Shown here in pieces: positions 22,027 to 34,008 of a stretch of 64,000 bases of DNA. The notes beneath the pieces were generated by a model. It was not told where the DNA came from and made no database searches. It worked only from the letters and a program-made list of their open reading frames with translations. The stretch is from NCBI GenBank assembly GCA_025174535.1, contig JALBUN010000001.1, positions 3,596,001-3,660,000 on the forward strand, read 5' to 3'. Position 1 is the first letter of the stretch. Every line of letters begins with the position of its first letter. The stretch comes from Cantharellus purpuraceus (taxonomy: Eukaryota > Basidiomycota > Agaricomycetes > Cantharellales > Hydnaceae). The translations under genes were made by a program, and so were the position numbers.

Positions 22027-25000
22027 ATGCCGCTCTTCGAGAGTGTGTCGTATCACTTATCACAGTCGCTGGTGGAACGGACACGTCTCGAGGTCTCACA
22101 TATGCTTGATAGCAATGGCGCCAAAGATGTCCCTATCGATTTCGCCACACATATTATCAGCGACACCGTAGAGTTTGAAGGCTGCGACACTCTTCAGAAG
22201 AGAGCGTTCTGTGTGACTGTGAGAGTATCTAAGGCAGGACACAAGTTGTATACTGACGTGTTTGTAGCCATATTGGGTGGAACGCAGTATGGAACTTGGT
22301 CATCTCCAGGAGTGCGCCTCTTCGCTTTTCATGTGATTTATTTGCAACTGACTCTACTATTAGTCCAAAGTACTTTTCAGCGGACAAGGAAATGTTCTTT
22401 TCTGGCATTGTAGCGACCTCTGCAGATGTACGTTCCCCACATACTACATAAACAGTTACTGACCCTTGCTACACAGCTGCCACCTGGTGACAAGGAAGTT
22501 ATAGCTTCTGGGATCATGGCGCAAGGTGGCGCGTGGCGTGAGGGTCTCACGCGCGACGTCACTCACCTCTTCGTCACCAACACGCGCTCAGAAAAGTACC
22601 GGACCGCGATCCATTTTCGCAACAGCGCCCATATCACTATCGTGCTACCACAATGGTTTGATCAGTGTTGGTCTACGCAAATGCGACTTCCGTCCGACGT
22701 GTTCCAATTTCCTGATCCACCTTACCTGCGCAAGGATCATGATGTCACCGCTTACAAAGCTCAAATGTTGGTGAAGGCGCATGCGGAGGGCAGTCAGCAT
22801 TTATTTAATGGTTTTGACAAGAAAGCCATGTATGGAACCATGCAGGTGCCTGTTACATCGTCTTCTCCGGCTCCACGTGCCCGCAACGTCTGGCAGGGCC
22901 GCAGCATTTTATTGTCGCCATTACTTGAATTGGATGCTCAAAGGCGTGAATCTGTTGAAGCACGTATACGACTGGCAGGCGGGGTTGTTGTTAGTGCACA
23001 CAAGGAGGATGAAAGCATAGCAATAGACCGGGCAGACATACTCATCACGCGTTTCCGTACTGGCGCGGCCTACGCCAGAGCACTTGCTAGCGGGAAAACA
23101 ATTGGAACATTAGCCTGGTTGTTCTATGTCGAGCGGACTGGCATTATGAGTCGACCTCGGGATCAGCTCTTACACTATCCTGTGCGAGACAAACCAATAC
23201 AGGGCTTTAAGGACCATGTAAGTCGTAGGCCTGCGCATCTTTCGCTCACCAGCTTATGCAGTAATGAATAGGAGATCACAGTAACCAATTATCAAGGAGA
23301 TGCTCGGGAATATCTCAAGAAACTCATCGAAGTCATGGGTGCCAAATTCACACCCACCATGTCAGGCAGGAACACCGTTGTTATTGCTGCATAGTATGTC
23401 GCTTTCTCTTTCTCTCCCGGGATGTCTGTCTTGATCATGAGCTCATCGCAATAGCAAGAGCGGCAATAAGACCGCAAAGGCCGAAGAGTGGTCTGTACCA
23501 GTGGTGACCCACAAGTGGCTGGAGGACTGTTTCGTTGAATGGCGGAATCTTACGCCGGCACAGAAAAGGTATCTTGATTATGCTCCTGGTGTCAACTATG
23601 GAACCGTTCTAGGCGATCGAGGGGTGGGACGCGTGGGGCTTGAGGAGGAAACCGAGTCCTTGCCTCAGAATAAGCAGGAGCCAGCGCGTCCGAAAGATCA
23701 GTCAGGGCACCCAAAGCCGGGAGAAGGAAAGAAGCCAGATAGCATACATATCAGTGATGGAGGATTGGGAACGGCTACAAATGTGCGGGATGCGCTTGAA
23801 GTGGAAGAGGTCGAGGATGTTTTGCACATTGCAGGAGACCCCCATGAAAGTGACAGCGGTACTCGGAAGGGCCCGTCACTCTCACCCACAAAGTTAGGTC
23901 CACCCCATGGTGTCAACAAGTCCCCATCGAAGAAGGGTGCTTCCAATAAGGTTCCCTCTGAAAAGCCTAAGTCACAATCATCCCTGGACGCAAATAATGC
24001 CGATTCGCTACCATTGAAGAAGGCACAAGGACCAGCCGATAATGGGTCGAATGCGAAGCTACCCCAAACCGATACAAGCACTGACCCAGCACCTGTACTG
24101 GAGAAAACGCCTATGAAAGTTGGTCCACCCAAGAAGTCAAGGCCAAAACCGACACCAAGCACGAAGCCTATGGCTCAACCAGATAACGATGCTGAATCTA
24201 TCACGGAGATACCACCACCGGTGTCACATGCCAAGGCGTCTCGAGGGAAGCAATCCTCAGCCACGGGGACGGCTCCTATGACAAAATCTAAGTCAACGCC
24301 CAAAATACAAAAGCCATATGGGGCGTCTTCGCTTAAAAGCGATCAGGAGTCCACGGACGAACCAGTACTTAGAAGTCCTAAGGGGAAGGCCCGAACGGTA
24401 TACGCGATAGACACTGATGAGAAGAGTGATCAGGATGTGTTTATGTCTCACACCAAGCTGCCAAAGTCAAAGTCAAAGTCGAAGCCGACGGTATACAAGA
24501 GCAGGTCTCGTTACCCACCGATCCAAGAGGCAGATGGGGACCGCAGTAGTACAGACAAAACGTCTCACAAGACCGGCTCGAAGATAGACCGGAAAAAGAG
24601 AGCTTCAAAGGTAAAAAACAAGCGAGTATCGTCTACCTCTGGATCAGAAGGTGACAACGAAATCAAGTCACTTGCGCCCAAGAAAGTTTCCAGACCGGGG
24701 GACTCTGTCCACAAAGGGAACAGAGAAGATGTTCTACTGCCATCACCAAACCGTGTGGTTTCTGTCAACTTACCAGATCCGCGCTCACTTCTCGCATCAA
24801 GACGCCGTGGAAGCTCTCCTGACTCTGCTGTTTCTCTTTCCAAATCAGCGTCACGATCGACAAAGGCTCATGATCGAATGTCCTCCGCTCGCGTCATAAC
24901 ATCCCCGAAACGCGGTCGCCCCTTGGTTGTCCACGATTCCGTTTCGCGGTCACCAACACCACCACTACGGCGGTCGCCACGTCGTCCTCGGTCTGGCAGT

Positions 25001-26363
25001 ACGCCTGCTTCTCGAGATGTTGCCACTTTTCGGTCTAACACCCCGCCACTAGTGCAACGTGCGTCGCATCGGCATGCTGCTGTTACAGCAACACAAAGAC
25101 TACGAAACGAAGTAATGCCAGACGTTATAAACTTTGAAAACGAGCGTAGACGAAGCACCAAGGGCGGACCTGGACGAAAACGAAAGAGCGCACAGTTCGC
25201 AGTGAGTGATGATGATGAAGACGAGGAACAAACCGACGACAGTCGAGACCGCAAAAGGCGCAAGGTTACTAAAATTGGCTATAACAAGGGAAAGGGCAAA
25301 GGCAAAGCGTGGGTTAGAGCTGATGGAGAGGATTCTGATGCGCCGCCTATTCGTTTTGTCACAAACACCAAAGCCAAAAAGAGATTGGCCGATGATGACG
25401 ACAAACCAGGCCCTAGCAAACGCAGCGGCCAAGGTGAAGCGCGTAAGAAGATCCGCAGGGACAAGTCCGTCTCCGACCATGGGTAAGGCTTGTCTTGTTG
25501 TTGTATGTCCCCTGGTTTTAACAGTTTTGGCCCAGATCTGAAGATGAAGAGACACTCGGTCGATCATCGTATGACCCAAGGAAAATCCGTATCCTGACAA
25601 CGAAGGTCGTAGTCACAGAACAAATCGAGAAGGCAGGTTGACGATCGCGTCCCGCACACATGTGCTAATGCTCTCCCTCCAGGCTATGATTAAATTGGGT
25701 GTCAGATTCACTCAAAAACCACACGAATGCACCCATCTAGTGACCAATCATTTATCGCGCACAGAAAAGTTTCTTTGCGCGTTGCCAAATGTCCCTTTTG
25801 TATTGTGCATGGACTGGCTTGTAGCATGTGCTGAGTCTGGCAGCGTTGTAGGTACGCCTTCATACCTTCGCGACTTTGACAGTCATATTCATTGAGTCGT
25901 ATGTCCAACTAGCGGAGAGTGATTATCCCCTGCGAGATCCTGACGTGGAGCACAAGCATAAATTCAAGCTCGTAGAAGCCCTTGAACGTGCTAAAGAGCT
26001 TAAGAAGAAGAAGCAAAAGCTGCTCCAGGGCCACTTTTTTTATATCACTCCAGGTGTTCCATCAGACTTCAACGTCTTAAAGAGTGTGCTACGTGCACTT
26101 GGCGCTGAGGTACGGCGGCCACGCTCGCTTGTTTTGAATGCTCATTGTACTGATGTAAGCAACAGTGTAAAGAGTCGGTTCCTACAATACGGAATATCTC
26201 GGAAACGCGACATGTTATCTCCAGCTTGAAAGACGAGTCGCTCTGGCGCCCATTGGTCAAACATGGAGTTACTATCTACTCTCACGAGCTTATTCTGGGC
26301 GCTGGTTTTACGCAATTTGTTGATTGGCATGGAGAGGATAAGATCCTTGCTAGAGAGGGCTGA
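22027..26363 (+). CDS. Multi-BRCT genome-stability protein (Rtt107/Brc1-like)
   Basis: Probable phospho-binding scaffold at damaged replication forks (Rtt107 in budding yeast, Brc1 in fission yeast). ATG 22027 starts MPLFESVSYHLSQSL, followed by a first BRCT (VEFEGCDTLQK, then YWVERSMELGHLQ). The next BRCT has LFVTNTRSEKYRTAI and IVLPQWFDQCWSTQMRLP. A third spans SILLSPLLELDAQRR to IGTLAWLFYVERTG, and a fourth has GAKFTPTMSGRNTVVIAA then PVVTHKWLEDCFVEW. A basic, Ser/Pro-rich disordered linker of about 600 residues follows, with KSKSKSKP, SPTPPLRRSPRRPRSG and an NLS-like RDRKRRKVTK. The C-terminal BRCT pair begins after KIRILTTKVV (IKLGVRFTQKPHECTHLV, FVLCMDWLVACAESG, then FFYITPGVPSDFNVLKSVL). 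It ends LAREG-stop at 26361-26363. This N-terminal four-plus-C-terminal-pair layout is the Rtt107/Brc1 pattern. Confidence 0.85.
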
Positions 26364-26988
26364 AAGTTGAGTGGGTAGGGTGACCGTTGAAGATGTCAAC
26401 TCTCTATTGTGATGTATGTCAATCTCGATAATGTGCTGTCTGTTAGTGTATGATATATAAGTGCTTCACGTTTCATCTGCATTGACTGATGTTAATTAGT
26501 AATGAATATAGTGCTTCCGAACGTCTGCTTTGTAGGTGGTCCAACTTGCGAGTCGAGGAAGACAAAGTTTGCAAGCAATTACACTTTTCCCCTCGTTCCT
26601 TACTTCAGATTCTCAGCGTTCATATTATTCTGAGAGTAGACTTTGTGTCCCGTCGTCGCATCAATTGTACGTACGGGATTCGTCGGCTACGGTGCATGGA
26701 AGTCCTCAAGGTGAACCTCTCTAACATGTCGATTAGGCAATGTAAAAACCTTCATTCCCCTCCCCCCTTGCGTATTGAAGTCAAGGCCAAGGGGTGAAAG
26801 TTGAAGGGGATGTCAAGTGTATGGCAAATCCAGTAGGACTATGGCTGTTTCCTTGAAAACGTGTTTAATTCATGGCATACCAGATTCTATCATCTTTTCT
26901 ACGCATACCTACATCATTTCCTACCCTCGTGTCACTATTCCTTTACTTTGCTATTTACGATTGCTATTAGCGGAATCCCATCTCAATT
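26364..26988. other. Intergenic, no supported gene
   Basis: The plus frame 26489-26797 has no domain. Likely the 3' flanks of the two convergent genes. Confidence 0.45.
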
Positions 26989-27939
26989 TCAAACCAAGCC
27001 ATGGAACTCTGCAAACGGATCATCCTCCGGTCCCCCGTGGTAGGGAATCTCGACCGCACCGCGGATCATGCGAGCCATCTTCGCTCCAGCCAAGTGTTCC
27101 ACGAAAGCGAGAGTCATGTCCGAGCCTGAAAATATTGTTTAGCATGTCGAACTTCGATTGTGGGGAAATGATGAATTGATTGTGTAGCGGCGGTGCGTGC
27201 CTGTATTGTATCAAGTCATCACCACAAACTCACCAGCTGTCACTCCAGAGCTCGTCCAGATATTTCCGTCAACGACCCACCTGGCCTTGGGGATCCAGGT
27301 GATCTTTTTGCTTGTGACAGTCTGTGCAAAGGGGTCCTCGATTAAAACATTGTAATCCAGCACAATGAATGTGGGGCATACACGGATCAGTTTGAAAAAC
27401 AACTTATTCGCAGTGGCACGTTTGCCGTCCAATATACCGGCTGTGGCGAGATGTACGGCTCCCCCGCACACGGACATGACATACTTGGCCCCAGGAGCCT
27501 GACGCTTTATGAACTCAATCTCTTCTTGGGGTGCCCTATCTGCACCAGTGGCAGGATCCGGCAGAGGTCCTAAAGTTAGAAGAAACAGATTGTTCAGCTT
27601 CTTCATCAGATCAAATCGAATACAATAAATACCAGCAGGAACCCAGATGATGTCATATTGCTTTCCGCTCTGAAGAGCGGCAGCGTAGGTCTGCGTGGGA
27701 TTAACAGTGGGCAAACATAGAGTCGCGCCGATTCCAGCAACGGGTTTCATAGTAGGGGCCAAATAATCGACCTGAAGAAGGTACTTAGTCGCCTCCACCC
27801 CCAGGCCTGCTGCTGCCACCACTGGGTCGCCCTTGTCATGCGCAAGATTCATAAAAGACAATATCTCCATCGGCGGGATGAAGTCAGTAAAAGTGACTTC
27901 GTCGCAGATGCAGACGGCAACAGTGAGTGTTTCTGGCAT
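26989..27939 (-). CDS. DJ-1/PfpI-family protein (class I glutamine amidotransferase-like)
   Basis: Four exons encode about 260 residues with the DJ-1/PfpI fold. It begins MPETLTVAVCICDEVTFTDF, followed by PPMEILSFMN. The nucleophile elbow is VMSVCGGAVHLATAG, with Cys in the expected place. Then come LDGKRATANK, KITWIPKARWVVDG and NIWTSSGVTAGSDMTLAFV, the usual strand after the active site, and the gene ends EDDPFAEFHGLV-stop. The closest known relatives are isonitrile hydratase / ThiJ-PfpI proteins of basidiomycetes; the actual reaction is unknown. Introns end at TTTAG, CACAG and TTCAG. It differs from the Hsp31-like pseudogene at 9081, so the two are not recent duplicates. Confidence 0.85.
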
Positions 27940-28009
27940 TTCTGGTTGACTGTAAGGGAATGGTGATGCTGTGGTTTGGAGAGATGCTCTAGTGAAGAAG
28001 TCTGCACCA

Positions 28010-28017
28010 CTTTTATA
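28010..28017 (-). promoter_or_regulatory. TATA box of the DJ-1/PfpI gene
   Basis: TATAAAAG on the minus strand, 71 bp upstream of ATG 27939. Confidence 0.6.
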
Positions 28018-29735
28018 CTTGTTGAACGAGCAGGTGTCGTGGCAGCGTCAATCATGAATGAGCAGGTTTCGTGGCAGCGTCAATCGTGACAAAGAGTCAG
28101 CGTCTCAGATGCAATCAACCACTGAAGTCAGGGACTGTGGAGCTGCGGCCGCAGCGGGCCTGTGTGCCACGATACCACTACGAGATGACCATGCCTTACC
28201 ATGTCACTTAGTCCAGGCAACTAGTCCTACAAGCGAGACGCTTCTACGTTGGTTACTGGTAAAATGCGTACGTAGGGCTCCCGGCATGGCTTGATCGATC
28301 AATGCAAGCGGCGATAGACTTTGCGTAATAGCAAGAAGAGTCGTGCGCCGCAGCAGCCGAATAAACGCGTATGCTCCTTCAAGTTCTGTCAATTGACTAC
28401 GCCGCTACCATATTAGTGCTAACAGGCGTGCTAGCCTATTATAGACATATAACTTGTGGCATACATCAGTAGTTGTAAAAAATCGAAATTCGTATTGCAG
28501 AATTCATCTTGCTTTTGCTGCATTGTTGATAATCAGTGAGCATTGAGAAGCAACTTAGGACGTTGGAATTAGACTGTCGCAATCTTTGACTGAAGTAAAA
28601 TCTTGAGATGTCACGAAAGTCAATCCATCATAGATACTACGCTGGACCATAGAGCTACCCTGTATCCGTATTCCTTACATCTCCTAAGAAGTATCGTCCC
28701 ATTGGGTACCGGTCATGTAACGAATTATATCAACTTATTCCCATTTGGACATGCCCTCCGAAATCGAAATCACAGTTGATGGACCATTGGGTTGAATCAT
28801 GTGTCCTGGAGTGATACGGATGCGTGGCATTGTGTAGTTGGTTGTCTCGAACTTGCATGCAAATGGGTCGCTTGCTCCAATTCATAGGGTATACAGCATG
28901 AACCATCGACTCCCCAACTCCACGACTGACTCACACGACCAAGGCTTAGCGCAAGGTATAACCTGTCCACGTTATATCGGGGAAGTGTACTGGATTTCCT
29001 TGTATGAAATGACGAAACACCATCCATAGGCAGCTTCCGGACTTTGGGTAACGTCTTAGAAGACAACTATACTGAAACAGGTTTGGGTTGCAGAATATGT
29101 GTTGAAGGTGAGTCTGCGATTGGCCGGTTGGGAAAGGTAGATCAAAGTTCATCAAAGGGCAGTGACCGCAGCGGTGACAGTGCATCTTCAAGTGTCGTAT
29201 GTATGGAAACCTGGCAATAAAGCGAGGTATCGCACGGGATATTCTGGCTTTCACTTCAATGAAAACAGGTGGAAGTGATTCGTCGAAATCGTTACGGGGA
29301 TGGAAGAATACATTTACCACAAGCTGACTGACCGAATTGGTCAAGAGAAGACAGCGACAAAATGGGTGGCAACGAAATACACTTCTTCGGCAGCATAGGA
29401 CCGGCATGCGACAGGAGTTCTTAGCGTCTCGTGCAGCAAGCAGAGTGTGGCTGAGTTGGCACGTGTGCTCTTTCAAGAAAGCTCTCTAGCCAGTCCACAT
29501 TTGAAGTAATAGCCCTTGGTGCCCACTCTTGAGTTGCCACGCACACCTTGGGACTTTAATGTGTTTCTATGAAGAGTTCCCGGCTCTTCACCCGAGACTT
29601 CCCAGCCCTGTGACAGCTTCTCCAGGCGTGCAGAGGGGGGGGTAAGCTGCCAACGGCCCTGCCTCCGAGTCTGTTGCCATACTCATAGATGTATACGGCT
29701 GGTGTGATTCTGGGATAACACAATCCACCTCCTCT
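28018..29735. other. Intergenic with an unassigned 176-codon minus frame
   Basis: The minus frame at 28946-29476 (with SQLVVNVFFHPRNDFDESL and ISRAIPRFIARFPYIRHLKMH) has the composition of an F-box/LRR-type hypothetical protein, but no start, splice pattern or domain can be fixed. The rest shows nothing. Confidence 0.3.
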
Positions 29736-30174
29736 TCATCCACCGCGAAGAATGCCCGCATCTTCTCGTGCACCTAAATCCGTGATCGGAAAATTCAGTA
29801 AGATGTCGACCCAAAACTGCGATGTAGTCTGTGCACTGCTTATGGAGGTTAACCTCATGAGCTATTGAAGGACAAGCCCCAGCCGATTCGCCATTATGCA
29901 CGAACTGACCTACACGTAGGCGTAGGAATAATAGCCCTGTTGTAAGAAAGTTTAGGAATTGCGGAACGCCGCGTGAGAAAAATACCTCACGTGGCCGCGA
30001 CTCGTGCCGATAGCAAATACTTACGTAATCCACCGGCGAAGATGTCAATACTGCCAAAATCCGTCGGTGTGCATCGAGGACTATTTCCCGAGCAAGCCTG
30101 GAAGCTGTCAAACAACTATCCGAGATTGCTTGTTGAACCTTCTGCGGTGAAGCTATATCTTTTTCTGTTTTCAT
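29736..30174 (-). CDS. Unassigned small gene, possibly a transcription-factor C-terminal fragment
   Basis: Three exons can be joined in phase. Exon 1 runs from ATG 30174 to the donor GTAAGT at 30024 (QQAISDSCLTASRLAREIV and DAHRRILAVLTSSPVDY). A tiny exon GYYSYAY follows the acceptor CAACAG with a good branch site (CTAAAC). The third exon has AQTTSQFWVDILLNFP and ends ILRGG-stop. The pattern resembles the last helices of fungal Zn2Cys6 transcription factors, but no DNA-binding domain lies upstream, so it may be a truncated remnant. The second donor (GTGTAG) is weak. Confidence 0.33.
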
Positions 30175-31004
30175 TCCGCAAGCGCTGAAGAAGTTGCTAT
30201 AAGTTGAATGGATGCTAATTTCTTTGTTATTGCTATCAGGAACTTATGTATTCGTGCTTAGGATGATATGTGTTTTTTGATGGAGAAGACGAGAACCCTC
30301 TTTGATATTGGAGTGGCTATGATTAGCGTTTCGTCCTTGGGGCGCCTTGACGTTTGGGTGGAGCCTCGGAGAGCTTGCGATGACGATCGCAGTTGCTCAA
30401 ATGACCCCTTATATTCGAGGGATCCTTCATTTCAGCCGCCGGTCCCGGACATGCATCTTTTTATTCGATCACCCAGCCACAGTCAAATTCCGCTGGCGCA
30501 TTATATAACAAGTTTGCATGCATACCACAAACCATTGAATAGGCTAAGGAACCGTATGAGCATTTTATTCGATGCTGCAGTGACTACATAGCCGTTAGCT
30601 CACGCATAATGATGGTCGTCCAGACAGATTTACCTCCCTGGTCGTTCCATGGACCGAGTTCTGTATAAATTCTCGTGGGCTTGACAGCACCCGTTTCGGA
30701 CTAAGTCGGTTACTGAGGACTTAAATACCATGTAAAGCAATTATTGAGGTACAGCAGATCACATGGCTGTACAGGACAGTAGCATATTGAATTCACTGAG
30801 CGGCCAAAACATCGGTAGGAGTTTGAAATGAATGGAGCTTCGCAGCCTCGTGTTTTGACATGTACATGTTGCAGCTAGAAGTTTCGCCTATGATGTGTTA
30901 CGTGAACAAACACGTTTGCGCCTGCAGGCTCCACTTCGCGAAGTCTTCCACGATATAAATCCTCGCCCCTAGTGACACTAGGATATTGTAGCTCGTATTG
31001 ACGA
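30175..31004. other. Intergenic; promoter of the MARVEL-like gene
   Basis: No gene seen. TATAAAT at 30954-30960 lies 51 bp upstream of ATG 31005 and is probably the core promoter. Confidence 0.5.
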
Positions 31005-31778
31005 TGGCCATCCTCCCATTCTCCCTTAGAGTCTACCTTTTCCGCCAATGGCTCTACATCGCGCTGGTAAGTGTTGTCGGAGGTGGATCCTCGATAGACA
31101 GCTCAAAACATGCTGACCATCCACGCAACAGTTACTTTTTTCGGGAACCCTTGTTGGGTTAACTGCCGCTCGGCTACACTATACGACTCATCTCCCACCC
31201 GGAGACCCGCTGAACAACGGGCATCCATTCTACGGTTGAGTGGATTTCTGCCTTAATTTGACAAGGATTACAAGCCCATAATCACGCACAGATCGAATAG
31301 TCGCTGAGCTTTTCGCAGCGTCTGTATTCACATTCTTCTGGTCGATTCACATGTGAGTCCACGTGCACTAGCGCTAAGCCAGAACTCATAGACAACTAGG
31401 GTGCACACCATTTCCCGATCAGTGGAACGCGGAGGCTTTTTTGTTCGAATTGCCTTTGAGCTTTTCTTCCTTGGCTGTCTGTGGCTTCTCTACATTGTTG
31501 GCGCCGGTATCTCGACGGTAAGTTGGCCCAAACAACTGCTGGTACGCAATAAATGACTCACCTTGATTGGATTCCAGTCCTCATGGGGAAAGCTATCGTT
31601 CTGCTGGTCCTTTAAAGAATGCAGACTCCTCTCCGCCCTCGTCGCTTTCGCTTGGATCGGGTGGATAACCATTTCCGCCCTGCTATTCACAACCTTCATC
31701 TACGCGTTCACACGCGATGCTTGGAGGAAACATTCCCACGGACGATGGGGTGATTTCTTGACTGTTGAGAAAGCCTAA
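31005..31778 (+). CDS. MARVEL-like four-helix membrane protein
   Basis: Integral membrane protein of about 175 residues with four predicted helices in five exons. Segments: RVYLFRQWLYIALLLFSGTL (helix 1), RIVAELFAASVFTFFWSIHM (helix 2), FFVRIAFELFFLGCLWLLYI (helix 3, ending VGAGIST) and LLSALVAFAWIGWITISALL (helix 4), then a charged cytosolic tail AWRKHSHGRWGDFLTVEKA-stop. A Cys pair lies in the loop before helix 4 (SFCWSFKECRLL), as is usual for fungal MARVEL proteins. All introns have clean GT/AG ends and keep frame. Function unknown; relatives sit at the plasma membrane. Confidence 0.75.
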
Positions 31779-32507
31779 GGGCATGACCCTCGTGATGCCA
31801 GAAATGCATAGTCAACTTTTTTTTCGTGAAGCTTCTGTGGGGTGGGTTGGTTTTACCCGTGAAGTGAGGTTGGTGCGCCTGCTGTACGGTTCCTTGGGCC
31901 ACATGGCGGCAATGGTTGGATGATGGGTTGAAGGGACTCGGGGGGCTATTGCAGAGGACCTACATGATTTTTCTGAAACGTTGAAGGCTCTATAATAGCG
32001 CAAATATGATACTTCTTTTGATGCGCAATTCCTACGGAGAGACTGCAAACGGACACGCAAGATGGAGAATAGAAGTGTCAATCTCAGATGGCGTCAAGCA
32101 GCAGCGATGAAGTGACAAGTGAAAACTGGTTATCCATGGTGGGGACGCCAACCTTATACAGTTATTTTGTCCATTCCTACAGCCCACGTTAACGACATCG
32201 TCACGAAATCAAAGTCAACTGTATGACTGTGTTGGAAGTTCGGCACATAGGGGGAGGCACCCAGTTGATAGTGTATATTGATAGTCACTTCGTCCGATAC
32301 TCTGATGTACCAATGGTGTTGGCAGACGGCACTTCCTCGATACTTTCGACGGTATTGTTGCAGCGTTGCGAGAGGCAAACGTAGCACTGGATATTCACCA
32401 TCCTTTGTAGATGTTATCCTGCGTATCCATGTCAAACAAATACCTGAGATTGGCCTAATCTTTCTGGTAGCATTCTTGAACCTGTGATAAGACCGCCTCA
32501 ACGGAAA
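31779..32507. other. Intergenic, no supported gene
   Basis: Minus frames 31812-32081 and 32154-32501 have no domain and no good starts. Confidence 0.45.
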
Positions 32508-32698
32508 GACATCGCTTATAAGAGCTTATCTGGTTTAGTCTCAGTGTGAACCCCTTTCGCGCGTAGGCGTTGCTTCCTTAGTGCGAGCAGTGCTCAAGCC
32601 TCAATTGAGAGACATCGCTTATAAGAGCTTGTCTGAATTTCAGCATGGACCCCTTTCGCGCATACGCGTTGCCTCCTTAGCGCGAGCAGTGCTCAATT
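32508..32698. repeat. Tandem duplication upstream of the LPMO gene
   Basis: Two copies of about 90 bp start GACATCGCTTATAAGAGCTT at 32508 and 32611. Both carry CCCCTTTCGCGC near the middle and end CTCCTTAG or TTCCTTAG then GCGAGCAGTGCTCAA. Repeat period 103 bp. Copies differ at scattered bases, so this is not a very recent event. It ends about 150 bp before the LPMO TATA box. Confidence 0.8.
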
Positions 32699-32846
32699 GT
32701 TGCCGGAGTTGGAAGTCGGCGGAGTTTCATTTCGAGGTTTAACTCCGACTATTGTTCAAAATTTGTGGCCACCCGTGATTGTTCGGACAATGAGACTTTG
32801 CATAGGTGGATAAGTGGTGGAAATGAATGGATACCCGAAATACAGC

Positions 32847-32854
32847 TATAAAAG
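32847..32854 (+). promoter_or_regulatory. TATA box of the AA9 LPMO gene
   Basis: TATAAAAG lies 104 bp upstream of ATG 32959, followed by a pyrimidine-rich leader. Confidence 0.65.
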
Positions 32855-32958
32855 CCCCGTGTGCTGACTTCTCGATCACACTTTCACCACATCTTCCTTC
32901 CAGTTAGGCATTGGTCCTAGACACTTCTTTCTGTCAACAGTTTCCCTCTTAGGACGTC

Positions 32959-34008
32959 ATGAAGTACTCCTCAACTCTCGTATTTGCTCTGGTAGCATCT
33001 CTCGCTCCTTCAGCTCTTGGCCACGGTCACCTTCGAAGCATTGCAATCGATGGCAAGCTGTACAAGGGCAACACTCCCAACGTTTCAAACTTTTCTAGTC
33101 CAATCAGACTTATCAACGACATTACGCCTGTGAAGGGTGCTACTAATCGTGCTGTGAACTGTGGGAAAGATGCTCAGATCGCGGCAGAGGTCGTCCCTGC
33201 TAACGGTGGTAGCGTTGTTGCTTTTGACTGGGCAAGCGGCACTGGTGGAAACGTGAGTCAATATCAAACTCTTACATTGATGCAGAGGCATGTCTCAATA
33301 TCCTCAGTGGCCTCACAACATCGGGCCAATGTTGACGTACATGTCTACATGTGGCAACACCACCTGCGACAGGTTCGATGCAATCAACGCTAAATGGTTC
33401 AAGATTGACGAAGTTGGACAACGCAAGAATGACAGCTCTCAATGGGTTCAACAGGACCTGTGTATGTGTCATCCTTTATTCTTACCTGTATGTGACTGAC
33501 CCGACGACAGTCAATGGAAACACCACCAGCGTTAAGCTACCTGAGAACCTCGTTGCGGGGGATTATCTCCTCCGTCACGAAATCATTGCTCTGCATCTCG
33601 GAAATGAAATGGGCGGCGCAGAATTTTATCCTAGTTGTTCGCAGGTCCGGATTTCGGGAAATAACAATACCGATAGTTTCGCTCTTCTGCCCTCCGAGAC
33701 CGTCTCACTCCCTGGTGCTTACAGTGATTCGGATCCTGGGATTCTTGTTCCCACCGTATGCTCATTCTGTGGCGATATTTATGCACTTCCTAATGCCGTG
33801 GTTACAGATTTTCGACCCCGTGAAAAACTACCAATTCCCGGGGCCACCGATCTCCAACATCGTCAACGGATCAAGTCTCAGCATCACATCCAATTCCACT
33901 AATGTGGCGACTAACTCATCATGCTCGTCGAATCTTCGCCCCCGCCAACTCAGTCGTATCATGACCAAGTTCAGACGTGCTGGGCCCACTCTGGCGTTCT
34001 CCGTATGA
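32959..34008 (+). CDS. AA9 lytic polysaccharide monooxygenase
   Basis: Secreted copper enzyme that cleaves cellulose or hemicellulose oxidatively. The signal peptide MKYSSTLVFALVASLAPSAL ends before His22 (G|HGHLRSIAIDG), which becomes the N-terminal His of the copper histidine brace. The second brace His is in WPHNIGPMLTYM, just after intron 1. The axial Tyr region is GAEFYPSCSQVRISG. Cys residues for the usual disulfides are present (VNCGKDA, STCGNTTCDRF). After intron 3 the last exon has IFDPVKNYQFPGPPI, the family end, then a Ser/Asn-rich tail of about 50 residues with no CBM1. Four exons; stop TGA 34006-34008. All catalytic residues are present, so it should be active. Confidence 0.92.

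Noticed and set aside
23698..24162. 154-codon minus-strand frame
   Set aside because: Antisense to the low-complexity linker of the BRCT gene; explained by biased composition.
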